Of a DNA stretch of 64,000 nt, positions 23,168-33,982 are shown one piece after another. Under the pieces are notes generated by a model that saw nothing but the letters and a program-made list of their open reading frames with translations, did no database searches and was not told the origin of the DNA. Both the position numbers and the translations under genes were made by a program. The stretch comes from Mycobacterium sp. E787 (GTDB lineage Bacteria; Actinomycetota; Actinomycetes; Mycobacteriales; Mycobacteriaceae), in the NCBI RefSeq assembly GCF_001668725.1, contig NZ_LZKL01000050.1:101796-165795 (forward strand). Direction: 5' to 3'. Within the stretch, counting starts at the first letter, position 1. The number at the start of each line of letters is the position of its first letter.

Positions 23168-23923
23168 CTAGTCCACGCGCGTGGCGTGGCATTCCCAGAA
23201 CGGGGCGTGCACCCGGCCGCCCTCCAGCCACGGCTCCATCGCCCGGAACCGGTCCAGCAGCGCCTGCACCTGATCGGCCATGTCCGGGTTGCGCGCGGCC
23301 ATCATCTCGATCGTCTGGGTGCTCAGGTTGACCAGATAGGTCGTCGGGCCGAGGTAAGTGATCTCCCACCCCGCGGGCGGCAGCACCTGACGAAAATCGT
23401 CCTCGGACAACGACCGCATCATTTTGAAGCCGTTGACGTCGTGCTCGCCGAACTCGAACATGTACAGCCGCGCCCCCGGCCTGGTCGCCCGGTGCAGCGC
23501 CCGCGCGTAGGCATTCTGCATGTCGCGGTCGGTGCTGAAGGTGTGGTAGAAGGCGCAGTCGACGACGGTGTCGAACCGGTTGTCGAAGCCCTCCAACTTG
23601 GTGGCGTCGGCCAGCTCGAAATTGACCGTCACACCGGCCTTTTCGGCGTTTTCGCGGGCCCGCTCCAGGGCACCCGCGGACCCGTCGATGCCGGTCGCGG
23701 AGTAGCCCTTCGACGCGTAGTAGATCGCGTGGTGGCCGGGGCCGGTGCCCGGGTCGAGCACCTCGCCCTTGACCGCGCCCAGCGCAACCAGCCGCTGGAC
23801 CACCGGCTGCGGGCCGCCGATGTCCCACGGCGTGGCCGCGGGCAGCCCGTGCGACAGCCGGTCGTCGCGGTACATCTCCTCGAAGCGGGTGGGATCCGTC
23901 GGGTCGAACGGCGCGGTTGTCAT
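23168..23923 (-). CDS. SAM-dependent methyltransferase (Rv2675c-like)
   Basis: A 251-residue class I methyltransferase starting [20 protein letters not shown]. The SAM-binding motif I is [19 protein letters not shown], motif II includes [15 protein letters not shown], and [10 protein letters not shown] is the motif IV region. The substrate is unknown. It is the last gene of the hem operon: its ATG overlaps the hemQ stop by 4 bp (ATGA at 23920-23923). Such coupling argues for a role linked to haem synthesis or tetrapyrrole modification, but that is inference from context only. Confidence 0.88.
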   Translation of the reverse strand: MTTAPFDPTDPTRFEEMYRDDRLSHGLPAATPWDIGGPQPVVQRLVALGAVKGEVLDPGTGPGHHAIYYASKGYSATGIDGSAGALERARENAEKAGVTVNFELADATKLEGFDNRFDTVVDCAFYHTFSTDRDMQNAYARALHRATRPGARLYMFEFGEHDVNGFKMMRSLSEDDFRQVLPPAGWEITYLGPTTYLVNLSTQTIEMMAARNPDMADQVQALLDRFRAMEPWLEGGRVHAPFWECHATRVD

Positions 23924-24627
23924 GGCAGCGCCGCCACCAGCTGCTCGACCGGCACCCGCGGCCCGGTGAAAAACGGCGTCTCGGCGCGGGTGTGCCGGCG
24001 CGCGTCGGTGGCGCGCAGCTCGCGCATCAGGTCGACGATGCGGTCCAGCTCGGGCGCCTCGAAGGCCAGGATCCACTCGTAGTCACCCAGCGCGAACGCC
24101 GGGACGGTGTTGGCGCGGACGTCCTTGTACTCGCGCGCGGCCATGCCGTGCTCGGCGAGCATGCGACGACGTTCCTCGTCGGGCAGCAGGTACCACTCGT
24201 AGGACCGCACAAAGGGATACACGCAGATGTAGGCGCCGGGTTCCTCGCCGGCCAGGAACGCCGGGATGTGGCTCTTGTTGAACTCGGCCGGCCGGTGCAG
24301 CGCCACGCTGCTCCACACCGGCGCGCTGGCCCGCCCCAGCGTGGTGGTGCGCCGGAAGTCGGCGTAGGTCGCCTGCAGCGCCTCGACGCGTTCGGCGTGG
24401 GTCCAGATCATGAAGTCGGCGTCGGCGCGCAGCCCCGCCACGTCGTAGAGGCCGCGGACGACGACCCCGCGCTCCTCCTGTTGCTTGAAAAACCGGGCCG
24501 CGTCGTCGATCGCTTCCTTCCTCGTGTCACTCGAGTCCTCGCCCAGCACGCCGGGCCGCACGGAGAACACCGAGAACATCAGGTAGCGCAGCTGCGAGTT
24601 CAGGGTGTCGTAGTCGAGTTTGGCCAT
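23920..24627 (-). CDS. hemQ: Coproheme decarboxylase HemQ
   Basis: A 235-residue chlorite-dismutase-fold protein, ortholog of Rv2676c. It starts [20 protein letters not shown] and contains [40 protein letters not shown] (with the active-site Tyr and the proximal-loop region) and [20 protein letters not shown]. HemQ converts coproheme to haem b, the last step of the coproporphyrin-dependent pathway of Actinobacteria. It sits 5 bp after hemY and overlaps the methyltransferase start. Confidence 0.96.
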   Translation of the reverse strand: MAKLDYDTLNSQLRYLMFSVFSVRPGVLGEDSSDTRKEAIDDAARFFKQQEERGVVVRGLYDVAGLRADADFMIWTHAERVEALQATYADFRRTTTLGRASAPVWSSVALHRPAEFNKSHIPAFLAGEEPGAYICVYPFVRSYEWYLLPDEERRRMLAEHGMAAREYKDVRANTVPAFALGDYEWILAFEAPELDRIVDLMRELRATDARRHTRAETPFFTGPRVPVEQLVAALP

Positions 24628-24632
24628 GGCAC

Positions 24633-25985
24633 CTATCGTGCCACTTTCGCCCGGAGTGCCTCGACCGCGCGGCCGGCCGCCCCGACGCAGGCCGGTACAC
24701 CGATCCCGTCGAGGTAGCTGCCGGCCACCGCCAGCCCCGGCGGGAGCCCGGCGCGCACCTCTGCGACCACCTCGGCGTGGCCGGGACCGTACTGCGGCAT
24801 CGCCTCGATCCAGCGCTGCACGCGAGCGTCGACGGGGTCGACGGTCAGCCCGAACACGTCGACCAGGTCGCTCAGCGCCCACCCCAGCAGTTCGTCGTCG
24901 GCGACGCCGGCGGCCACATTGTCACCGAACCGCCCGAACGACAGCCGCAACAGCTGGGTGTCGCCGCGCGTGCCCCACTTGCGCGACGAGAGCGTGATCG
25001 CCTTGGCGCGCAACGGTTCCCCGCTGGCCACCAGCACGCCCGAACACTGCGGGAACGGCGTGTCGGCCGGCACCGCGAGCGCCACCACCGCCGCCGACGC
25101 GCTTTCGATCCGCCGCGCGGCGGCGCAGCTGCGCGGCGCGATTTCACCGACCAGCGACGCCAACCGCGGGGCCGGGATGGCCAGCACCACCGCGTCGGCA
25201 TGCCACCGGGCGCCGGTGTCGTCCACCAGCGCCCAACCGGGCCCGGCCGGCTCGAGCCGCCGCACGGCGGCGCGCACCCAGCGCGGGCGGGCGCGCGCCA
25301 CGAGCTCGTCGACGAGCACCCGGTAGCCGCCGTCGACCGCCCCGAACACCGGCGCGCCGGTGTTCGGCGGCAGCCCTTTGCGCACCGCGTCGGTCAGGCT
25401 GGTCGCGCCGCGGTCGAGGGCCGCCGCCACGCTGGGGGCCGCCGCGCGCAGGCCGATGGTCGCCGCGGAGCCCGCGTACACCCCGCTCAGCAGCGGGTCC
25501 ACCGAACGGGCCACGACCTGCGCGCCGAACCGGTCGCCGACCAGTTCGGCCACCGCGGGATCGCTGCCCGGTTGCCAGCTGAACGGGCGGGCGGGTTCGG
25601 CGTCGATGCGCGCGACCGTGGCCTCGTCGACCAGCCCGGCCACCGAAGCCGACGACGACGGGATCCCGACGACGGTCCCCGCCGGCAGCGGGTGCAACCG
25701 CCGCTCGCTGAAGATCAGCGGCCGGGCCCCGGTGGTGCCCAGTTGGCGATCCGACAGGCCCAGCTCGGCCAGCAGCGCCGGCATCTCGGGCCGGCGCAGC
25801 ACAAACGCCTCGGCGCCCACGTCCATCGCCTGCCCGCCGACCCGCTCGGTGCGCAGGATCCCGCCGAGGCGGTCGGCGGGCTCGAACAGCGTGATCGTCG
25901 CGTCCTCCCCGACCGCCGCGCGCAACCGGTACGCGGCCGTGAGACCCGAAATGCCGCCGCCCACAACACAATACGAGCGGCTCAT
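24633..25985 (-). CDS. hemY: Coproporphyrinogen/protoporphyrinogen oxidase HemY
   Basis: A 450-residue FAD oxidase, ortholog of Rv2677c. The N-terminal dinucleotide-binding motif is [16 protein letters not shown], followed by [19 protein letters not shown]; the C-terminal FAD segment is [20 protein letters not shown] with [16 protein letters not shown]. In organisms with HemQ this enzyme acts on coproporphyrinogen III to give coproporphyrin III, which HemH metallates. The ATG at 25985 overlaps the hemE stop by 4 bp. hemH is not in the window; in M. tuberculosis it is elsewhere on the chromosome. Confidence 0.95.
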   Translation of the reverse strand: MSRSYCVVGGGISGLTAAYRLRAAVGEDATITLFEPADRLGGILRTERVGGQAMDVGAEAFVLRRPEMPALLAELGLSDRQLGTTGARPLIFSERRLHPLPAGTVVGIPSSSASVAGLVDEATVARIDAEPARPFSWQPGSDPAVAELVGDRFGAQVVARSVDPLLSGVYAGSAATIGLRAAAPSVAAALDRGATSLTDAVRKGLPPNTGAPVFGAVDGGYRVLVDELVARARPRWVRAAVRRLEPAGPGWALVDDTGARWHADAVVLAIPAPRLASLVGEIAPRSCAAARRIESASAAVVALAVPADTPFPQCSGVLVASGEPLRAKAITLSSRKWGTRGDTQLLRLSFGRFGDNVAAGVADDELLGWALSDLVDVFGLTVDPVDARVQRWIEAMPQYGPGHAEVVAEVRAGLPPGLAVAGSYLDGIGVPACVGAAGRAVEALRAKVAR

Positions 25986-27064
25986 AGCGAGTGGACCAGC
26001 GCGACCAGGTCGGTCAGGACGGCGGGATCGGTCTCGGGCAGCACCCCGTGACCGAGGTTGAACACGTGACCGGTCGCGCCGGCGTCGATCGCGCGGCGCC
26101 CGTCGTCGATGACGGCCCGCGCCGCGCGCTCGACCACCGGCCAACCCGCCAGCAGGACGACCGGGTCGAGGTTGCCCTGCAGCGCCGTGCCGGGCTCCAC
26201 CCGGGCGGCGGCGTCGGCCAGCGAGGTGCGCCAGTCCACCCCGACGACGGCGGCCTGGCCGGGCTGCATGCCGCACTTCAGCGCCGACGACATCGCGCCG
26301 AGCAGCTCGGCGGTCCCGACCCCGAAGTGCGTCATGGGCAGGGCGTATTGCGCCAGCGTGGCGAACACCCGCGAGCTGTGCGGCAGCACGTACTGGCGGT
26401 AGTCGGCCAGCGACAGCGTGCCGGCCCACGAGTCGAACACCTGGATCGCGTCCACCCCGGCCTCGATCTGGCCCTGCAGGAACGCGACGGTGAGGTCGGT
26501 CAGCTTCTCCATCAGCGCGTGCCAGCTGTGCGGCTCGGCCAGCATCATCGCCTTGGTGCGGGCGTGGTTGCGGCTGGGGCCGCCCTCGACGAGGTAGGAC
26601 GCCAGCGTGAACGGCGCGCCGGCGAAGCCGATCAGCGGAACGTCGCCCAGCGCGGCCACCAGCAGCGAAACCGCCTCGCGGATCGGCGCAATCGCCTGCG
26701 GGTCAAGCGGTTTCATTGCCTCGATGTCGGCGTCGGCGCGCACCGGGTGCGCGATCACCGGCCCGACGTCCGCGACGATGTCCAGTTCGACACCCGCCGC
26801 GCGCAGCGGCACCACGATGTCGGAGAACAGAATCGCCGCGTCGACGCCGTGGCGGCGCACCGGCTGCAGCGTGATCTCGCAGGCGACCTCCGGCTCGAAG
26901 CAGGCCGCCAGCATGCTGTGCCGCTCCCGCAGCGCCCGGTACTCGGGCAGCGAACGGCCGGCCTGCCGCATGAACCACACCGGCACGCGGCCGGGCTTGC
27001 GTCCGGTGACGGCGGCCAGATACGGCGACTCCGGCAGGTCGCGTCGGGCGTCGGGAACGTTCAT
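25982..27064 (-). CDS. hemE: Uroporphyrinogen decarboxylase HemE
   Basis: A 360-residue enzyme from Met at 27064 ([20 protein letters not shown]). The uroporphyrinogen-decarboxylase signatures are present: [19 protein letters not shown] near the N-terminus and [17 protein letters not shown] in the middle, with [14 protein letters not shown] carrying the active-site Asp. It removes four carboxyl groups from uroporphyrinogen III to give coproporphyrinogen III, the substrate of HemY. It heads the hemE-hemY-hemQ-methyltransferase operon and diverges from echA15, with about 50 bp of shared promoter region. Confidence 0.97.
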   Translation of the reverse strand: MNVPDARRDLPESPYLAAVTGRKPGRVPVWFMRQAGRSLPEYRALRERHSMLAACFEPEVACEITLQPVRRHGVDAAILFSDIVVPLRAAGVELDIVADVGPVIAHPVRADADIEAMKPLDPQAIAPIREAVSLLVAALGDVPLIGFAGAPFTLASYLVEGGPSRNHARTKAMMLAEPHSWHALMEKLTDLTVAFLQGQIEAGVDAIQVFDSWAGTLSLADYRQYVLPHSSRVFATLAQYALPMTHFGVGTAELLGAMSSALKCGMQPGQAAVVGVDWRTSLADAAARVEPGTALQGNLDPVVLLAGWPVVERAARAVIDDGRRAIDAGATGHVFNLGHGVLPETDPAVLTDLVALVHSL

Positions 27065-27116
27065 CGGCCTCAATGCTGCCACGAGGCCCCAGCGGCGCCT
27101 GCGTAACATCGCGGTG

Positions 27117-27923
<807 letters not shown>

Positions 27924-28042
27924 GCAGGCGATACGGCCTCCTCGAGGCCCCGATGAGCGCCGGTAACGGCTTGGTCGCGACGGGCGCGGGACTCGGCGCG
28001 CCTGTTTCGGCGTGTCGGCTGATGGGTCTAGCGTCGAACGCT

Positions 28043-28627
28043 GTGACAGCCTCAGCCGAACCGGCACCCTTCCGCGAGGCGGTGGCGGCAATGAACGCCG
28101 TGACCGTGCGGCCGGAGATCGAGCTGGGCCCGATCCGTCCGCCGCAGCGCCTGGCGCCCTACAGCTACGCGCTGGGGGCCGAGGTCAAGCATCCCGACCT
28201 CGAGATCGTCCCGGAGCGCTCCGAGGGCGACGCGTTCGGCCGGCTGATCCTGCTCTACGACCCGGAGGGCGCCGACGCCTGGGACGGCTACATCCGCCTG
28301 GTCGCCTACATCCAGGCCGACCTCGACCCCACCGAAGCCGTCGATCCCCTGCTGCCCGAGGTGGCGTGGAGCTGGCTGGTCGACGCGCTGCAGGCGCGCC
28401 TCGAACAGACCACCGCCCTGGGCGGCACCGTCACCGCCACCACGTCGGTGCGCTACGGCGACATCTCCGGGCCGCCCCGCGCCCACCAGCTGGAGCTGCG
28501 GGCGTCCTGGACGGCGACCACCCCGGCGGTCGGGGCGCACGTCGAGGCGTTTTGCGAAGTGCTCGAGCACGCCGCGGGCCTGCCGCCGACCGGGGTCACC
28601 GACCTGAGCTCGCGGTCACGCGCCTGA
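28043..28627 (+). CDS. DUF3000 family protein (Rv2680-like)
   Basis: A 194-residue soluble protein (GTG start, MTASAEPAPFREAVAAM). It has the DUF3000 pattern: PEIELGPIRPPQRLAPYSYA, GRLILLYDPEGADAWDGYIR and LLPEVAWSWLVDALQARLEQ. The family is confined to Actinobacteria and usually sits just before an RNase D-like gene, as here with 1 bp between. That fixed partnership suggests a shared RNA-related role, but its biochemistry is unknown. The 119 bp between it and echA15 contain no other gene. Confidence 0.88.
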   Translation: MTASAEPAPFREAVAAMNAVTVRPEIELGPIRPPQRLAPYSYALGAEVKHPDLEIVPERSEGDAFGRLILLYDPEGADAWDGYIRLVAYIQADLDPTEAVDPLLPEVAWSWLVDALQARLEQTTALGGTVTATTSVRYGDISGPPRAHQLELRASWTATTPAVGAHVEAFCEVLEHAAGLPPTGVTDLSSRSRA

Positions 28628-28628
28628 C

Positions 28629-29924
28629 ATGGGCGAAGCGGGTGCCGCTAGGCCCGACGACACCGCGCCCGACGACGCCGCGCCTGAACCCTGCCCGCTG
28701 CTGCAGCCTTCCGACGGGGTCCCCGATCTCGCGGTGAGCGTCCACGAGATCGAGGCGGCCGCGCGGCTGCTGGACCGCGGGCGCGGGCCGTTCGCGGTGG
28801 ACGCCGAGCGGGCGTCGGGTTTCCGCTACTCCAACCGCGCCTACCTCATCCAGATCCGGCGGGCCGGGGCGGGCACCGTGCTCATCGACCCGGTCAGCCA
28901 CGGCGCCGACCCGGTGACGGCGCTGCGGCCGGTCGCCGAGGTGCTGGGCAGCGACGAATGGATCCTGCACTCGGCCGACCAGGACCTGCCGTGCCTGGCC
29001 GAGGTCGGCATGCGACCCCCCGCCCTGTACGACACCGAGCTGGCCGGGCGGCTCGCCGGCTTCGACCGGGTGAACCTGGCCACCATGGTCGAGCGGCTGC
29101 TGGGGTTCGGCTTGGCCAAAGGCCACGGCGCCGCCGACTGGTCCAAGCGCCCCCTGCCCGCAGAATGGCTCAACTACGCGGCCCTGGACGTGGAATTGCT
29201 CATCGAGCTGCGCGCAGCGATCTCCGAGGTGCTCGCCGGGCAGGGCAAAACCGCTTGGGCCGCAGAGGAATTCGACTACCTGCGGGCCTTCAAGGGCGGC
29301 GACGCCGCCGGTGACGCCGCGCTCGCCCGGCGGGACCGCTGGCGCCGGACGTCCGGGATCCATCGGGTGCGCGACCGGCGCGGCCTCGCCGCGGTGCGCG
29401 AACTGTGGACCGCGCGCGACCGCATCGCCCAGCGGCGCGACATCGCCCCGCGCCGCATCCTGCCGGATTCGGCCATCATCGACGCCGCCCTCGCCGACCC
29501 GAAGACCGTCGAAGAGCTTGTCAAGTTGCCGGTGTTCGGCGGGCGCAACCAGCGCCGCAGCGCCGAGGTCTGGCTGGGGGCGCTGGAGGCGGCCCGGCGC
29601 AGCCAGGAGCCGCCGGAGGACGCCGAACCGCCCAACGGGCCGCCGCCGGCGGCGCGGTGGAGCAGGCGCAAACCGGAGGCCGCCGCCCGGCTGGAGGCGG
29701 CCCGGGCGGCGCTGGGTGAGCTGTCGGAGCGGGTCGGAGTCCCGACGGAGAACCTGGTCTCACCCGACCTGGTGCGACGGCTGTGCTGGGACTGGCAGCC
29801 CGCCGCGGACCCCGATGAGGCCGTCGACGAGTTCCTGCGGGCAGGGCAGGCGCGGGCGTGGCAGCGCGAACTCGTCGATCCCGTGCTGGCCCGGGCGTTG
29901 CAACCACCGGCCGACGACAGCTAG
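28629..29924 (+). CDS. RNase D-like 3'-5' exonuclease with HRDC domain
   Basis: A 431-residue protein, ortholog of Rv2681. Residues about 40-215 form the DEDD exonuclease domain: FAVDAERASGFRYSNRAYLI (DxE motif), EWILHSADQDLPCLAEVG and LNYAALDVELLIELRAAI (the YxxxD motif III). Residues about 230-320 form the HRDC domain (RGLAAVRELWTARDRIAQRR, ILPDSAII). A C-terminal Ala/Pro-rich linker and helical domain ends VLARALQPPADDS. It should trim structured RNA 3' ends such as tRNA precursors. It follows the DUF3000 gene directly and is convergent with dxs. Confidence 0.93.
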   Translation: MGEAGAARPDDTAPDDAAPEPCPLLQPSDGVPDLAVSVHEIEAAARLLDRGRGPFAVDAERASGFRYSNRAYLIQIRRAGAGTVLIDPVSHGADPVTALRPVAEVLGSDEWILHSADQDLPCLAEVGMRPPALYDTELAGRLAGFDRVNLATMVERLLGFGLAKGHGAADWSKRPLPAEWLNYAALDVELLIELRAAISEVLAGQGKTAWAAEEFDYLRAFKGGDAAGDAALARRDRWRRTSGIHRVRDRRGLAAVRELWTARDRIAQRRDIAPRRILPDSAIIDAALADPKTVEELVKLPVFGGRNQRRSAEVWLGALEAARRSQEPPEDAEPPNGPPPAARWSRRKPEAAARLEAARAALGELSERVGVPTENLVSPDLVRRLCWDWQPAADPDEAVDEFLRAGQARAWQRELVDPVLARALQPPADDS

Positions 29925-29956
29925 CACGCCCCCGTCCTGGGCCACAGCCGTTCAGC

Positions 29957-30050
29957 GTGAATCCTCGGCTTTGCGTGTGTATCCAGGGCGGAAAATTCGC
30001 CCGGATCCCGCCACCAGCTCACACCCAAAACCCAGGATTCACACCCAAAA
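29957..30050. repeat. Inverted repeat with extra direct copy between convergent genes
   Basis: GTGAATCCT...GTGTG (29957-29979) pairs with CACAC...AGGATTCAC (30020-30042) at 20 of 23 positions around a 40-nt loop. A partial direct repeat, TCACACCCAAAA, follows at 30039-30050 after an identical stretch at 30019-30030. It lies between the stops of the RNase D-like gene and dxs and could act as a two-way terminator, or be a dispersed intergenic repeat. Confidence 0.65.
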
Positions 30051-30089
30051 GGCCTGCAGCCGCCCGGCGACAATCGCGACCAACGCGCC

Positions 30090-32015
30090 CTAGTCGAGGG
30101 GCTCCCGGACCTCCGCCTCGGAGACGGACGTGCCCAGCGCCGCCGCCCAACCGGTGATGCGGCGGGCCACGTCCTGGTCGGTCAGCCCCAGGTCGGCGAG
30201 CACCTCGCCCCGAGACGCGTGCTCGTAGAACCGCTGCGGCAGCCCCACGTCGCGGCAGGGCGTGTCGACCTCCGCGCGCCGCAGCGCCGCCGAGACGGCC
30301 GACCCCACCCCGCCGTTGACGCCGTTGTCCTCGAGGGTGACGACCAGTTTGTGCTGCGCGGCCATCTCGACCACGCCGTCGGACACCGGCAACACCCAGC
30401 GCGGGTCGATCACCGTCACGCCGATGCCCTGGTTGTGCAGCCGCTTGGCCACGGCCAGGGCCATCGGCGCGAACGCGCCGACCCCGACCAGCAGCACGTC
30501 GTGGTTGAGCCCCGTCGCCGGCACCGCCAGCACGTCGACGGCCGAAACGCCCGACCCGCGTCGCTCCAGGGCCGGAATGTCTTCGCCCACATCGCCTTTG
30601 GGAAAGCGGATGGCCGTCGGGCCGTCGTTGACGTCGAGGGCCTCGCCGAGCTCCTCGCGCAGGCGGGTCGCGTCGCGCGGTGCGGCCACCCGGATGCCGG
30701 GCACGATGTTCAGCATCGACAGGTCCCACATGCCGTTGTGGCTGGCACCGTCGGAGCCGGTGATGCCGGCCCGGTCGAGGACCATCGTGACGGGCAGCTT
30801 GTGCAGCGCCACGTCCATCATGATCTGGTCGAAGGCCCGGTTGAGGAAGGTCGAATAGATCGCCACCACCGGGTGCATGCCGCCCATGGCCAGTCCGGCC
30901 GCCGACGTGATCGCGTGCTGCTCGGCGATGCCGACGTCGAACAGCCGGTCCGGGAACTGCTGCCCGAACGCCGTCAGCCCGGTGGGGCCGGGCATCGCCG
31001 CGGTGATGGCCACGATGTCGCGGCGCTTGCGCGCGTAGCCGATGAGCGCCTCGGAGAACGTGGCCGTCCAGCCCGGGCCGGGAATCTTGGTGGCCCGGCC
31101 GGTGACCGGGTCGATCACGCCGCAGGAATGCATCTGCTCGGCCTCGTCGTCCAGGGCCGGCGCGTAACCCATGCCCTTGCGGGTGACGACGTGCACGATC
31201 ACCGGGCGACCGAAGCCGCGGGCGTGGCGCAGCGCGGCCTCCACCGCGCGTTCGTCGTGGCCGTCGACCGGGCCGACGTACTTCAGGCCGAGGTCGGTGA
31301 ACAGCAGCTGCGGGGACAGCGAGTCCTTGATGCCGGCCTTGACGCTGTGCATGAAGCGGTAGGCGATCTGGCCGACCAGGGGCAGCGAGCGCACCGCGTC
31401 GCGCCCCCGTTCCAGCACGTGCTCGTAGGCCGGCTGCAGGCGCAGCGTGGCCAGGTGGTCGGCGACGCCGCCGATGGTCGGCGCGTAGCTGCGGCCGTTG
31501 TCGTTGACGACGATGATGACCGGCCGGTGCGAGGCGGCGATGTTGTTCAGCGCCTCCCAGCACATGCCGCCGGTGAGCGCGCCGTCGCCGACGACGGCGA
31601 CCACATGACGGTTGCGGTGCCCGCTGAGCTCGAACGCCTTGGCCAGGCCGTCGGCGTAGGACAGCGCGGCGCTGGCGTGGCTGGACTCCACCCAGTCGTG
31701 CTCGCTCTCGGCGCGCGACGGATAACCCGACAGGCCGCCCTTTTTGCGCAGGCTCTCGAAGTCGTGGGCGCGGCCCGTCAGCATCTTGTGCACGTAGGCC
31801 TGGTGGCCGGTGTCGAAGATGATCGGGTCGTGCGGCGAGTCGAACACGCGGTGCAGCGCCAGCGTCAGCTCGACGACGCCGAGGTTGGGCCCGAGATGTC
31901 CCCCGGTGGCAGCCACCTTGTGGATCAGGAACTCGCGGATCTCGGTCGCCAGATCGCGGAGCTGCCGTTGGGACAGGTACTGCAGATCAGCGGGCCCGCG
32001 GATCTGTTCCAGCAT
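30090..32015 (-). CDS. dxs: 1-deoxy-D-xylulose-5-phosphate synthase
   Basis: A 641-residue DXS, ortholog of Rv2682c. The thiamine-pyrophosphate motif is [19 protein letters not shown], with [38 protein letters not shown] and [17 protein letters not shown] as further family signatures, in the transketolase order. It condenses pyruvate and glyceraldehyde-3-phosphate, the first step of the MEP route to isoprenoids, including the decaprenyl phosphate used by AftC. The gene is monocistronic, with a 175-bp divergent region from the CBS-domain gene. Confidence 0.98.
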   Translation of the reverse strand: MLEQIRGPADLQYLSQRQLRDLATEIREFLIHKVAATGGHLGPNLGVVELTLALHRVFDSPHDPIIFDTGHQAYVHKMLTGRAHDFESLRKKGGLSGYPSRAESEHDWVESSHASAALSYADGLAKAFELSGHRNRHVVAVVGDGALTGGMCWEALNNIAASHRPVIIVVNDNGRSYAPTIGGVADHLATLRLQPAYEHVLERGRDAVRSLPLVGQIAYRFMHSVKAGIKDSLSPQLLFTDLGLKYVGPVDGHDERAVEAALRHARGFGRPVIVHVVTRKGMGYAPALDDEAEQMHSCGVIDPVTGRATKIPGPGWTATFSEALIGYARKRRDIVAITAAMPGPTGLTAFGQQFPDRLFDVGIAEQHAITSAAGLAMGGMHPVVAIYSTFLNRAFDQIMMDVALHKLPVTMVLDRAGITGSDGASHNGMWDLSMLNIVPGIRVAAPRDATRLREELGEALDVNDGPTAIRFPKGDVGEDIPALERRGSGVSAVDVLAVPATGLNHDVLLVGVGAFAPMALAVAKRLHNQGIGVTVIDPRWVLPVSDGVVEMAAQHKLVVTLEDNGVNGGVGSAVSAALRRAEVDTPCRDVGLPQRFYEHASRGEVLADLGLTDQDVARRITGWAAALGTSVSEAEVREPLD

Positions 32016-32190
32016 CCCGTTAGTCTACGCAGCGTTCGCACGGGAGACCGGAGTCCGCGTCCGGTCCTTGTTAGCCTCGGACCGCGGTGCGCCGGGAAGC
32101 CTGGTCGGCACGTTGTCCCCGAACCCGGAGTGCGCCGTGATCCTTGCCGTCGACCGACCGCGTCGACCCCCGCAGTCGTATCGTCGCACC

Positions 32191-32634
32191 ATGCGCGCCG
32201 AGCAGATCGCCGAAGACTTTCCGATCGTCAGCATCGACGGGGACGCGCTGGACGCCGCGCGGCTGCTCGCCGAGCACCGGCTGCCGGGCCTCTTGGTCAC
32301 CGACACGTCGGGAAACCCCTACGCGGTGCTGCCGGCTTCGCAGGTCGTCCGCTTCATCGTGCCGCGGTACGTGCAGGACGACCCCTCGCTGGCCGGGGTG
32401 CTCAACGAATCTACGGCCGACCGCTGCGCGGAGAAGCTGAGCGGCAAGAAGGTACGCGACGTGCTGCCGGACCACCTGCTCGACGTGCCGCCGGCCGACG
32501 CCGACGACACCATCATCGAGGTGGCGGCCCTCATGGCGCGGGAGAGAAGCCCGCTCGTCGCGGTGGTCAAGGACGGTACGTTGATCGGGGTCATCACGGC
32601 ATCGCGGGTCCTCGCCGCGGCGCTGAAGCCTTGA
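32191..32634 (+). CDS. CBS-domain protein (Rv2683-like)
   Basis: A 147-residue protein made of a CBS-domain pair. The first domain spans about residues 5-60 ([20 protein letters not shown] with [20 protein letters not shown]), the second about 88-147 ([40 protein letters not shown]). CBS pairs bind adenosine nucleotides and regulate a partner. The partner here is likely the permease encoded 52 bp downstream, as in Rv2683-Rv2684. The upstream sequence that stays open to 31810 is not protein-like. Confidence 0.9.
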   Translation: MRAEQIAEDFPIVSIDGDALDAARLLAEHRLPGLLVTDTSGNPYAVLPASQVVRFIVPRYVQDDPSLAGVLNESTADRCAEKLSGKKVRDVLPDHLLDVPPADADDTIIEVAALMARERSPLVAVVKDGTLIGVITASRVLAAALKP

Positions 32635-32686
32635 TTCCGGTGGATGTGGCGATCGAGCGGCTACGGGCGGAACCACGGGACAACCG

Positions 32687-33979
32687 ATGAGCTTGATCGC
32701 GATCGTCGTGTTCGTCGTCGCCTACGCGCTGATCGCCAGCGACCGCGTCAACAAGACCGTCGTGGCGCTCACCGGCGCCGCGATCGTCGTCGCCTTGCTG
32801 CCGATCATCAACTCCGATGACGTCTTCTACTCACACGAGACCGGAATCGACTGGGACGTCATCTTTTTGCTGCTGGGCATGATGATCATCGTCAGCGTGC
32901 TGCGCCAGACCGGTGTGTTCGAGTACGTCGCGATCTGGTCCGCCAAGCGCGCCCGCGGCTCCCCCCTGCGCGTCATGATCCTGCTGGTGCTGGTCACCGC
33001 GATCGGGTCGGCCCTGCTCGACAACGTCACCACGGTGTTGTTGATCGCCCCGGTGACCCTGTTGGTGTGCGACCGGCTGGACATCAATGCGGCGCCGTTC
33101 CTGATGGCCGAGGCGTTCGCCTCGAACATCGGCGGCACGGCGACGTTGATCGGTGATCCGCCCAACATCATCATCGCCAGCAGGGCGGGCTTGACGTTCA
33201 ACGACTTCCTGCTGCACCTGACACCGATCGTGATCATCGTGATGGCCGTCCTGATCGCGTTGCTGCCGCGCCTGTTTCGGGGTTCCTTCTCGGTCGACCC
33301 CGAGCGCGTCGCCGACGTCATGTCGCTGGAGGAGAAGGAGGCGATTCGCGATCGCAGGCTGCTCATCGCGTGCGGCATCGTGTTGGTGGCGGTGTTCGCC
33401 GCGTTCATCGCCCACTCGGCGCTGCACATGCAGCCCTCCATCGTCGCGCTGCTGGGCGCCGGCATCCTGATCCTGGTGTCCAGGCTGGAGCATTCGGATT
33501 ACCTGTCCAGCGTCGAGTGGGAAACGCTGCTGTTTTTTGCCGGGTTGTTCATCATGGTCGGGGCGTTGGTCAAGACGGGCGTCGTCAAGACACTGGCACA
33601 TCTGGCGATCACCGCCACCGGCGGCAACGCGCTGCTGGCCACCATGGTGATCCTGGTGGCATCGCTGGCGATCAGCGGCGTCGTCAACAACGTTCCGTAC
33701 GCCGCGACGATGGCGCCCGTCGTCGCCGACCTGGCGCCGGCCCTGGGCGGACACGTCAACGCCGGCGCCTTGTGGTGGGCGCTTGCGCTCGGCACCGATT
33801 TCGGCGGCAACCTCACCGCCGTCGGCGCCAGCGCCAACGTCGTCGTGCTCGGGATCGCCGCGCGCGCCGACAATCCCGTCTCCTTCTGGGAATTCACCCG
33901 CAAGGGCGCATTGGTGACGGCGATCTCGGCGGCGCTGTCCGCCCTGTACCTGTGGCTGCGGTACTTCGTGTTGAGCTGA
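32687..33979 (+). CDS. ArsB/NhaD-superfamily ion transporter
   Basis: A 430-residue membrane protein with about 11-12 helices. Signatures of the ArsB/NhaD (ion transporter) superfamily are [40 protein letters not shown] and [21 protein letters not shown]. tuberculosis has two such genes in tandem here (Rv2684, Rv2685, annotated arsA/arsB1), but arsenite transport is not proven; anion or Na+/H+ exchange is equally possible. Only one copy occurs in this window. There is no ArsR, ArsC or ArsA ATPase nearby. Confidence 0.88.
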   Translation: MSLIAIVVFVVAYALIASDRVNKTVVALTGAAIVVALLPIINSDDVFYSHETGIDWDVIFLLLGMMIIVSVLRQTGVFEYVAIWSAKRARGSPLRVMILLVLVTAIGSALLDNVTTVLLIAPVTLLVCDRLDINAAPFLMAEAFASNIGGTATLIGDPPNIIIASRAGLTFNDFLLHLTPIVIIVMAVLIALLPRLFRGSFSVDPERVADVMSLEEKEAIRDRRLLIACGIVLVAVFAAFIAHSALHMQPSIVALLGAGILILVSRLEHSDYLSSVEWETLLFFAGLFIMVGALVKTGVVKTLAHLAITATGGNALLATMVILVASLAISGVVNNVPYAATMAPVVADLAPALGGHVNAGALWWALALGTDFGGNLTAVGASANVVVLGIAARADNPVSFWEFTRKGALVTAISAALSALYLWLRYFVLS

Positions 33980-33982
33980 GCG

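Noticed and set aside
30219..32690. 823-codon plus-strand frame opposite dxs
   Set aside because: Shadow of dxs on the other strand; His/Arg/Gly-rich and without domains.
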